Of a stretch of DNA of 5,125 nt, positions 1 through 4,048 are shown one piece after another. Both the position numbers and the translations under genes were made by a program. This DNA is from an uncultured Oscillospiraceae bacterium. GTDB lineage: Bacteria; Bacillota_A; Clostridia; Oscillospirales; Oscillospiraceae. The DNA is taken from assembly GCA_900770015.1 (NCBI GenBank), contig CAAGIU010000141.1:1-5125 (forward strand), read 5' to 3'. Below the pieces are notes generated by a model. The model had not been told where the DNA came from. It made no database searches and worked only from the letters and a program-made list of their open reading frames with translations. How positions within the stretch are numbered: the stretch's first letter is position 1; each line of letters starts with the position of its first letter.

Positions 1-18
1 ACGACGCTCTTCCGATCT
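1..18. other. Illumina adapter remnant (5' end)
   Basis: These 18 bases equal the 3' end of the standard TruSeq read-1 adapter, ending in GCTCTTCCGATCT. They are not phage sequence. The real insert begins at 19, inside a tRNA gene. The last 13 bases are the reverse complement of 5105-5117, as expected of the forked adapter. Confidence 0.97.
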
Positions 19-89
19 GGTGACTGGAGCGGTTCCAGCCCGGCCTCATAAGCCGGTTAACGCGGGTTCGAATCCCGCCCCTGCCCCCA
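19..89 (+). tRNA. tRNA-Met/Ile2 (anticodon CAU), 5'-truncated
   Basis: Visible parts are a D-stem CTGG/CCAG (24-27, 35-38), an anticodon stem CCGGC/GCCGG (40-44, 52-56) with loop CTCATAA and anticodon CAT at 47-49, a T-arm GCGGG-TTCGAAT-CCCGC (62-78), the 3' acceptor strand CCCTGCC (79-85), discriminator C86 and an encoded CCA (87-89). Only two of the seven 5' acceptor bases (GG, 19-20) remain, because the adapter junction cuts the gene. The anticodon stem lacks the three consecutive G-C pairs typical of initiators, so this is elongator Met or a lysidine-modified Ile tRNA. The two cannot be separated by eye. Confidence 0.88.
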
Positions 90-118
90 TAAATTTTTCT
101 GGAAACGAGGTGTTCCCA

Positions 119-163
119 ATGCCTTGCGGTAAGAAGAAAAAGGGTGGCCGGAAAGGCTGCTAA
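119..163 (+). CDS. 14-residue Cys/Lys/Gly microprotein (putative)
   Basis: I do not recognise a family. The reading frame is ATG to TAA and encodes MPCGKKKKGGRKGC: two cysteines (C3, C14) flank a run of six basic residues and several glycines. A Shine-Dalgarno-like GAGGTG lies at 107-112, with 8 nt between GAGG and the ATG, a good spacing. The gene sits between a tRNA ending at 89 and a tRNA-like gene starting at 175. A peptide this basic could bind RNA or nucleoprotein, and the paired cysteines could form a disulfide or share a metal; this is inference only. It could be a chance frame, but the good ribosome site and strongly biased composition argue for translation. Confidence 0.5.
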   Translation: MPCGKKKKGGRKGC

Positions 164-174
164 GTCCGAAGCGC

Positions 175-237
175 GGGGAATTAGCTCAGTTGGCTAGAGC
201 TGTAGTGTCCCAGGTTCAAGTCCTGGATTCCCCACCA
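175..237 (+). tRNA. tRNA-like gene lacking the anticodon arm (63 nt)
   Basis: The acceptor stem GGGGAAT/ATTCCCC is perfect (175-181, 227-233). The D-arm GCTC/GAGC (184-187, 197-200) is canonical, and so is the T-arm CCAGG-TTCAAGT-CCTGG (210-226). Discriminator A234 and an encoded CCA (235-237) follow. Only 9 nt (201-209) lie between the D- and T-arms, where about 22 are expected, so no anticodon stem-loop can form and no isotype can be assigned. The rest is intact down to the base pair. Explanations are a real internal deletion giving a pseudo-tRNA, a functional tRNA-like RNA, or a read/assembly deletion of about 13 nt. Confidence 0.75.
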
Positions 238-434
238 GCAGGGTAGCTCCCTCCCGTGGAAGCCGGGCGGAATACAGACCGATAGTAACTGCGACACGAC
301 GGAGAGTAACGCCGCACACCCGGAAGGTTGAGCCGGGGCCAGCCAGAGGCAACGGGACCTTGTGAGCCTGAGAAATCTGGCAATACGGGAGGCATATTGC
401 AGCGCCGGGTCACTCCCGGCGCCTCCCACTACAT
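238..434 (+). other. 197-nt gene-free interval, probably structured RNA
   Basis: No credible protein frame or complete tRNA is seen between the tRNA-like gene and tRNA-Tyr. Several local foldbacks are visible: GGG-TAGCT-CCC near 241-251, CCCGG/CCGGG (319-323 with 333-337), and the strong element at 387-428 listed separately. AGTAAC occurs twice, 21 nt apart (284 and 305). The GC-rich, self-complementary makeup suggests a structured RNA or remnants of decayed tRNA genes. I cannot match it to a known RNA family. Confidence 0.35.
387..428 (+). ncRNA. acceptor/T-arm-like minihelix element (candidate)
   Basis: GGGAGGC (387-393) pairs perfectly with GCCTCCC (421-427). Just inside, GCCGG (404-408) pairs with CCGGC (416-420) around a 7-nt loop, GTCACTC. 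The spacing copies the acceptor plus T-arm of a tRNA: 7 bp, then 5 bp with a 7-nt loop, then a discriminator-like A428. The remainder of the tRNA is replaced by 10 nt (394-403). The loop does not match the TTCRANY consensus and CCA is not encoded (CTA follows). The same bases can form an uninterrupted 8-bp hairpin (402-409 with 415-422). It may be a decayed tRNA, a tRNA mimic or an ordinary hairpin. Confidence 0.3.
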
Positions 435-521
435 GGGTAGGTATCCAAACTGGCGAAGGAAACTGACTGTAAATCAGCGACACCGGAAACGCTGCTGGTT
501 CAAATCCAGCCCTGCCCACCA
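435..521 (+). tRNA. tRNA-Tyr (GUA)
   Basis: Acceptor GGGTAGG/CCTGCCC pairs fully with one G-U (435-441, 511-517). The D-stem is TCC/GGA (444-446, 458-460). The anticodon stem CTGA/TCAG encloses CTGTAAA, with GTA at 469-471. A long variable arm (about 478-493) marks a class II tRNA, as bacterial tRNA-Tyr is. The T-arm GCTGG-TTCAAAT-CCAGC (494-510), discriminator A518 and encoded CCA (519-521) are canonical. The outermost anticodon-stem pair is an A-C mismatch. The next tRNA begins 6 nt later, consistent with one precursor transcript. Confidence 0.92.
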
Positions 522-527
522 ACATAC

Positions 528-615
528 GCCGACTTGAAGCAGAACGGCTATTGCAGCGGTCCAGAAAACCGCAGCCCGCAAGGGTGTGTGGGTTCGATTC
601 CTCCAGTCGGCGCCA
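528..615 (+). tRNA. irregular class II tRNA, Ser-type (apparent anticodon AGA)
   Basis: Acceptor GCCGACT/AGTCGGC is perfect (528-534, 605-611), with discriminator G612 and CCA 613-615. The anticodon arm GCGGT-CCAGAAA-ACCGC (556-572) puts AGA at 563-565. A 15-nt variable arm holds CCC-GCAA-GGG (575-584). The G discriminator and long variable arm fit serine. Irregularities are C562 where U33 is almost universal, a T-stem GTGGG/CCTCC with a T-C mismatch and a G-U pair, and a D-arm that folds only as GCA/TGC displaced by two bases. It may be degenerate, carry sequencing errors, or be a divergent functional tRNA. The isotype is tentative. Confidence 0.65.
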
Positions 616-618
616 CAT

Positions 619-707
619 GGAGCGTTGCCCGAGTAGGTAAGGGGCCGGATTGCTAATCCGTGACCGGCGGCAACGTCGCAGAGGTTCGAATCCTCTACGC
701 TCCGCCA
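619..707 (+). tRNA. tRNA-Ser (GCU)
   Basis: Acceptor GGAGCGT/ACGCTCC is perfect (619-625, 697-703). The D-stem is CCC/GGG (628-630 with the G-run at 641-644). The anticodon loop TTGCTAA has GCT at 652-654. The variable arm is long (about 661-679). The T-arm AGAGG-TTCGAAT-CCTCT (680-696), discriminator G704 and CCA (705-707) are canonical and fit serine identity. It starts 3 nt after the preceding tRNA and ends 23 nt before the small terminase start, so the tRNAs are likely to be co-transcribed with the packaging genes. Confidence 0.93.
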
Positions 708-730
708 CATTTTGGAAGGGAGGCGGCAGT

Positions 731-1123
731 ATGCCCGGGAAAAATGCAAATCGGAAATACGCAAGCGCCGCAGCTCTTCAGAAGAAATGCGACGAATATT
801 TTGCACAGTGCGACGAGGAGGGGAAGCTGTACGGCGAGGCCGGACTTGCGCTCCACCTTGGCGTAATGCTTGCCACGCTGCGGAAATGGTATGACGGAAC
901 AGACTGCCCGGACCTTCAGGAGACGGTGCAGATGGCGTATCTGCGTATCCAGTCCCAGACGGAAAGTGATCCTGCCTACATGATGAAGGGCATGGTTACA
1001 AAGGCAATTTTCCTGATGAAGCAGCCGCGTCTTGGTGGCTATCAGGACAAAATCGAGGCAAAGACGGACATTTCCGTCAATGTCAAGATGGGCAGCAACG
1101 TGGACGAATCGGACTTCAAGTGA
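731..1123 (+). CDS. terS: terminase small subunit
   Basis: This is probably the DNA-recognition subunit of the packaging motor (130 aa). Small terminases assemble into rings, bind the pac/cos site and hand the genome to the large terminase. Residues about 34-54 (Y-G-E-A-G-L-A...L-R-K-W-Y) read as a helix-turn-helix, preceded by a charged helix with a KKCDEYF core. The C-terminal part contains a LGGYQDKIEAKTDISVNV stretch, typical of small terminases in Firmicutes phages of the GP3-type packaging-protein family; this is recognition by eye. The ATG at 731 is chosen because GGGAGG (718-723) sits 7 nt upstream; an upstream in-frame start at 650 would lie inside the tRNA-Ser anticodon loop. The stop overlaps the region of the next gene's ribosome site. 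Confidence 0.85.
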   Translation: MPGKNANRKYASAAALQKKCDEYFAQCDEEGKLYGEAGLALHLGVMLATLRKWYDGTDCPDLQETVQMAYLRIQSQTESDPAYMMKGMVTKAIFLMKQPRLGGYQDKIEAKTDISVNVKMGSNVDESDFK

Positions 1124-1134
1124 CGGAGGATGAC

Positions 1135-1383
1135 ATGACTGAATTGCTGCTTTGTGTCAATATCGTCGTTCTGCTTATGCTGGGCGCCGTGAATATGTCC
1201 CTATACATCCGCATGACCCGCAGTGACCGGGAGAGAAAAGCGGATGATAAGGTGCAGGAGGCCATGGACGAGGCTGCGGAGGCGGAAGCCCGCCGGAGCC
1301 GGGCCATGGACGAGGGCTTTGATAATGTCATGAGCTACTCGGTGAAGCTGGGTCACGGAAAGACCACCGGGGGTGAACCCTGA
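1135..1383 (+). CDS. small single-pass membrane protein, unknown function
   Basis: This is an 82-aa protein with one hydrophobic segment at residues about 4-25 (LLLCVNIVVLLMLGAVNMSLYI), then a basic patch (RMTRSDRERK) and an acidic/alanine-rich helical tail (KVQEAMDEAAEAEARRSRAMDEG) likely to be a coiled coil in the cytoplasm. The start at 1135 has GGAGG 5 nt upstream (1125-1129). A GTG at 1120, overlapping the small terminase stop, would add five residues but has no better ribosome site. The last codon overlaps the next ATG (TGATG). Location in the packaging operon suggests a phage role, for example membrane docking of assembly or a lysis accessory, but nothing in the sequence decides this. 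One transmembrane segment with a coiled tail also resembles some spanin-like proteins. Confidence 0.75.
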   Translation: MTELLLCVNIVVLLMLGAVNMSLYIRMTRSDRERKADDKVQEAMDEAAEAEARRSRAMDEGFDNVMSYSVKLGHGKTTGGEP

Positions 1384-1841
1384 TGCTGAATACTGTACAG
1401 GATATTTTCGACATTGCGATCCGGCTCATTGACGCCCAGAACGAATCCACCGGCTCCACCAAAACGGCGGACACGAAGGAATATGAGCTTCGGACGCCAT
1501 CTTTGCTGAACAGCATCCTTGACCGGGCATATCCGGCAAGCGATACCTATGCGGCGGCGCAGGAGGCGGCTGGACCCGGAAAGCGCCCTGTTTGCCAAAA
1601 GGTATCTGCAATGGCTGACACCGTGGATATGGACGAGCGGCTATGCACCGGCGTTCTCCCGTATGGCCTTGCCGGACTTCTTCTGACGGAGGAAAACCCG
1701 ACGCTGGCAGAGTTCTTCTGGCAGACATTTCTTGAACAGCTGGACGCCGCAATGCGAAGTCTGCCGTCTGAAATCGGCGATATTGAGGACGTGTACGGCG
1801 GTTTCGGCGGAATTGAGTACGGGAGATTCAGCCAATGGTGA
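1383..1841 (+). CDS. putative virion/neck (head-tail connector-type) protein
   Basis: This is a 152-aa soluble protein with no clear catalytic motif. It is mostly helical: an N-terminal amphipathic stretch (MLNTVQDIFDIAIRLIDAQNE), a middle YELRTPSLLNSILDRAYP segment, and a C-terminal helical half with LPYGLAGLLLTEENPTLAEFF followed by a glycine-rich tail, VYGGFGGIEYGRFSQW. Small all-helical proteins with this LPYGLA...P.LA.FF pattern and a tail ending in aromatic/Trp recur in structural modules of Clostridia phages, where they are usually annotated as hypothetical or connector proteins. I rely on memory of that style, not on a search. The start overlaps the upstream stop (TGATG), with GGGGGTG 7 nt before it. 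The end overlaps the next gene by 7 nt, indicating translational coupling. Confidence 0.6.
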   Translation: MLNTVQDIFDIAIRLIDAQNESTGSTKTADTKEYELRTPSLLNSILDRAYPASDTYAAAQEAAGPGKRPVCQKVSAMADTVDMDERLCTGVLPYGLAGLLLTEENPTLAEFFWQTFLEQLDAAMRSLPSEIGDIEDVYGGFGGIEYGRFSQW

Positions 1842-2023
1842 CAGATGGTTGGTATCTCTGCCCAGTCTGCGGAAAGCGGCTTTTGAAGGTCCCGCCGGAT
1901 TCCATCATGTACAACATGCCGGTGTGGTGCCGACCCTGCAAGGTTGAATGGTTTCCTACCATTTTTAACGGGCAGGAGCTTGGGGACGATGATCCATTCC
2001 CCCTGTATGCAACAGATAAATGA
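1835..2023 (+). CDS. small zinc-ribbon protein (Com / Cys-rich KTR-like)
   Basis: This is a 62-aa protein with two CxxC knuckles: C9-P-V-C12 followed by GKRLLKV, and C32-R-P-C35 followed by KVEW. Together they should bind one zinc ion. The layout (W-x-L-CPxCG-K, about 20 residues, CxxC-K) resembles the Cys-rich KTR family and the Com translational activator of phage Mu, which binds a stem-loop in mom mRNA. A nucleic-acid-binding role is therefore an inference. The ATG lies inside the end of the preceding gene (7-nt overlap) with GGAGA upstream, so translation is coupled. The gene is followed at once by a very long RNA hairpin (2045-2096), a possible target or simply the operon terminator. Confidence 0.72.
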   Translation: MVTDGWYLCPVCGKRLLKVPPDSIMYNMPVWCRPCKVEWFPTIFNGQELGDDDPFPLYATDK

Positions 2024-2044
2024 ATACCGTACCCTGAGAGCAGT

Positions 2045-2106
2045 AGTGCCATGGGCTTGAAACGTTGGATTCCCAGCGTTTTCAGCTCATGGCACTTTTG
2101 TTTTTG
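2045..2106 (+). terminator. very long intrinsic terminator
   Basis: The 5' arm 2045-2068 pairs with 2073-2096 over 24 positions with one mismatch (T2058-C2083) and three G-U wobbles, closed by the loop ATTC (2069-2072). The outer nine pairs are AGTGCCATG/CATGGCACT. The 3' arm runs straight into TTTTGTTTTTG (2096-2106). The U-tract marks a rho-independent terminator, although the stem is about twice the usual length. It separates the terS operon from scaffold and capsid. Confidence 0.88.
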
Positions 2107-2113
2107 TCATTTT

Positions 2114-2164
2114 CCGGGATAGACCAGCCCGGAGGAAATATGCGCCGGGCAGACCAGCCCGGGG
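2114..2164 (+). repeat. two hairpin-forming direct repeats upstream of the scaffold gene
   Basis: AGACCAGCCCGG occurs at 2121-2132 and 2151-2162, exactly 30 bp apart. Each copy is preceded by CCGGG, so both fold back: CCGGG...CCCGG (2114-2132, 9-nt loop) and CCGGGC-AGACCA-GCCCGG (2145-2162). Each is followed by a purine-rich ribosome-site-like stretch (GGAGGAAA, then GGGGAAAGAGG). They lie in the only gap between the terminator and the scaffold ATG. They may be operators, a duplicated leader with ribosome site, or mRNA-stabilising 5' hairpins. I see no sigma70-like promoter here. Confidence 0.7.
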
Positions 2165-2176
2165 AAAGAGGCAGTT

Positions 2177-3100
2177 ATGGAGAACGAGAGCCAGATCACC
2201 CAGGAGACCCCCGAGACCACGGACGGATTTCTGGATGGATGGGGCGAGCAGGATTCCGAAAGCACGGCGGATACGCAGAGCGAGACCACGCCCGCGCAGG
2301 AGCAGGTGCAGACGGATTCCGGCAGCCAGCAGGAGACCCCCGCAGAGGGTCAGGGCGAAGCAGGAAGCCAGACGCAGCCGGAGACCACCGGCGGGGATGC
2401 TGGCGGCGAAAACGCCCAGCAGCAGGCAGAGACACAGCCCAAGGCGGACGCGCCGAAGATGTGGACTTTGCGGCACATGGATGAAGTGCGGCAGGTCGGC
2501 GAGGCCGACATGGTAGTCCTTGCCCAGAAGGGCCTTGACTATGACCGCATCCGTGGGAAGTACGACGAGAGCAAGCCTGTGATGGAGCTGTTTGGCAGCT
2601 TTGCCAAGCAGGCCGGAATGAGCATCCCGGACTATGTTTCCTTCATCCGAACCCAGGCCAAGCAGGCCAGCGGCATGAGTGAGGCGGAAGCCCGCCGGAC
2701 CGTTGAACTGGAGGACCGGGAAGCAGCTGTTTCCGCAAAAGAAGCGGTTGAGGCCCAGCGCCAGAACGGCGCAAATCAGGCGGCACAGGCACGGGCAGCC
2801 GCCGAGGCCCGCAGAAATGCGGACATCGCCGAATTTCAGAGATTATTCCCCGACGCAGCGAAGGACCCAAAGGCAATCCCCCAGGAGGTATGGGTTGCTG
2901 TGCGAAGCGGCATGAGCCTTGTTTCCGCGTACTCCAAGTACGCCGTTGACCAGGCAAACGCCGCCCGGCAGGCGGCGGAGCAGAAAGCCGCGGCCTCTGC
3001 GCAGAACCAGCAGAACACCTACCGCTCTACGGGCAGTATGCAGTCTGCCGGTGAACCCAGGGTGAACAAGGACCCGTTCATGGAGGGCTGGGATTCCTGA
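2177..3100 (+). CDS. capsid scaffold protein
   Basis: This 307-aa protein is the probable internal scaffold that guides capsid assembly and is then removed. Residues 1-92 are disordered: Glu, Gln, Thr and Gly rich, with only F18 and W22 aromatic. Residues about 95-170 form a folded part (MWTLRHMDEVRQV...GLDYDRIRGKYDE...SIPDYVSFIRTQA). Residues about 165-215 are an Ala/Glu/Arg-rich coiled-coil stretch, then F220-QRLFPDA...IPQEVW...AYSKY and a polar tail. The position directly before the major capsid gene is classic for scaffolds. The motif D-x-F-x-x-G-W appears at residues 16-22 and again at 299-305. The start at 2177 has AGAGG 5 nt upstream. No protease signature is seen, so removal may not be proteolytic by this protein. 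A GP20-type minor structural protein is the main alternative. Confidence 0.82.
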   Translation: MENESQITQETPETTDGFLDGWGEQDSESTADTQSETTPAQEQVQTDSGSQQETPAEGQGEAGSQTQPETTGGDAGGENAQQQAETQPKADAPKMWTLRHMDEVRQVGEADMVVLAQKGLDYDRIRGKYDESKPVMELFGSFAKQAGMSIPDYVSFIRTQAKQASGMSEAEARRTVELEDREAAVSAKEAVEAQRQNGANQAAQARAAAEARRNADIAEFQRLFPDAAKDPKAIPQEVWVAVRSGMSLVSAYSKYAVDQANAARQAAEQKAAASAQNQQNTYRSTGSMQSAGEPRVNKDPFMEGWDS

Positions 3101-3108
3101 TAAAAGAT

Positions 3109-3141
3109 TCTCCTCTGCGTCGCAGGACTGAGAAGGAGAGG
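3109..3141 (+). promoter_or_regulatory. hairpin overlapping the capsid gene ribosome site
   Basis: TCTCCT (3109-3114) can pair with AGGAGA (3134-3139), part of the strong Shine-Dalgarno AGGAGAGG (3134-3141) of the capsid gene. An inner stem CTGC-GTC-GCAG (3115-3125) stacks on the 5' side, leaving a bulge at 3126-3133. The fold would hide the ribosome site. It may tune capsid output or be opened by ribosomes finishing the scaffold gene, whose stop is at 3098-3100. Confidence 0.4.
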
Positions 3142-3149
3142 AAAGCACT

Positions 3150-3980
3150 ATGGCTATCAATTACACCACCAAGTATGCAAGCAAGATCGCTGAGCGGTTC
3201 AAGCTGGGTTCCCTGACTGATTCCGCCTGCGGCCATGATTACAGCTTTGTCGGCGCAAAGACCATCAAGGTTTACAGCGTTGACACTGTTGCGCTGAACA
3301 ACTTTGACCGCACCGCCGGTTCCAACCGTTTCGGCGCCGTCGCTAACCTGGGTGACACCGTTCAGGAGATGACCTGCAGCCAGGACAAGGGTTTCACCTT
3401 TGCCATTGATGCCGGCGACATGAGCGACCAGGCCATCGACAAGGCCGCCGGTAAGGCTCTGCGGCGCGAGATCGACGAGGTTATCAACCCCACCATGGAC
3501 AAGTACCGCCTGGATGCGTGGGCCAAGGGCGCCGGTAACATCTACACGCCCTCTGCCGCTCCCAGCAAGAACACCATTCTTGGCTGCCTGATCGACGCCA
3601 ATGCCATGGCTACCGAGGACCTGGTTCCCACCGAGAATCGGACCATCTTCATTAGCGTTGACTGGTTCAAGCTGCTGGTTCAGGCAGACGCCATCCTGGC
3701 TATCGACAGCCTGGGCGCAAAGGCCGTTTCCAAGGGCGCCGTCGGTCTGGTTGACAACTGCGTTGTCAAGCCCGTTCCCACCAGCTGGATGCCTGAAGGT
3801 GTCGGCGCTCTTATCAAGTATAAGGGCTGCACGGTTGACCCTGTGAAGCTCCAGAACTACGACGTTCTGACCAAGGTCCAGGGCTTTGACGGTCCCGTTG
3901 TCCAGGGCCGCGTCTATTACGACGCATTTGTCCTGGATGCCAAGAAGGACGGCATTGTCTCCTGCAAGATTCCTGGCTGA
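3150..3980 (+). CDS. major capsid protein (HK97-fold type)
   Basis: This 276-aa protein is the probable shell subunit. The N-terminus (MAINYTTKYASKIAERFKLGSLTDSA) and the following KTIKVYSVDTVALNNFDRTAGSNRFG, then TVQEMTCSQDKGFTFAIDAGDMSDQA and GKALRREIDEVINPTMDKYRLDAW, read like the short, scaffold-assembled capsid proteins common in gut Clostridia phages. The E-loop-like strand segment and the spine-helix-like segment appear in the expected order. The C-terminal half is beta-rich (VQGRVYYDAFVLDAKKDGIVSCKI). The length is at the low end for the fold, consistent with a separate scaffold gene instead of a fused delta domain. The gene has a strong ribosome site 8 nt upstream. Codons are strongly biased (GGC, GCC, AAG, GTT) relative to neighbours, as expected for the most abundant virion protein. 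A strong terminator follows 11 nt after the stop. Confidence 0.9.
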   Translation: MAINYTTKYASKIAERFKLGSLTDSACGHDYSFVGAKTIKVYSVDTVALNNFDRTAGSNRFGAVANLGDTVQEMTCSQDKGFTFAIDAGDMSDQAIDKAAGKALRREIDEVINPTMDKYRLDAWAKGAGNIYTPSAAPSKNTILGCLIDANAMATEDLVPTENRTIFISVDWFKLLVQADAILAIDSLGAKAVSKGAVGLVDNCVVKPVPTSWMPEGVGALIKYKGCTVDPVKLQNYDVLTKVQGFDGPVVQGRVYYDAFVLDAKKDGIVSCKIPG

Positions 3981-3991
3981 TGGAGAAACAT

Positions 3992-4016
3992 GAGGCCCCC
4001 GCAAGGGGGCCTCTTT
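3992..4016 (+). terminator. intrinsic terminator after the capsid gene
   Basis: A perfect 9-bp stem, GAGGCCCCC/GGGGGCCTC (3992-4000, 4005-4013), carries a GCAA tetraloop and is followed by TTTCC. The short U-tract may make it leaky, which would allow some read-through into the large terminase. It could also protect the abundant capsid mRNA at its 3' end. Confidence 0.85.
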
Positions 4017-4048
4017 CCAAATTATGAGATACCCGGAAAGGTGAGCAC

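Noticed and set aside
19..707. CRISPR array, insertion sequence or integrase attachment site near the tRNAs
   Set aside because: There are no spaced identical repeats, no transposase or integrase frame, and no duplicated tRNA end that would mark an att site.
181..708. Reverse-strand frame of 175 residues containing motifs such as RRGFEPLRRCRRS and RAGFEPAAFP
   Set aside because: These are the familiar antisense translations of tRNA T-arms, and the frame runs across four tRNA-type genes on the other strand.
650..730. Longer start for the small terminase
   Set aside because: The added 27 codons are translated tRNA-Ser sequence. The ATG at 731 has an excellent ribosome site.
1426..1752. Reverse-strand frames over the 152-residue gene
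   Set aside because: They lie opposite a gene with ribosome site, stop/start overlaps on both sides and normal composition, and have none of these themselves.
2087..2476. Reverse-strand frame of 129 residues, leucine-rich, looking like a membrane protein
   Set aside because: It is antisense to the Glu/Gln-rich scaffold N-terminus, whose codons read as Leu/Ser/Ala backwards. It has no independent support.
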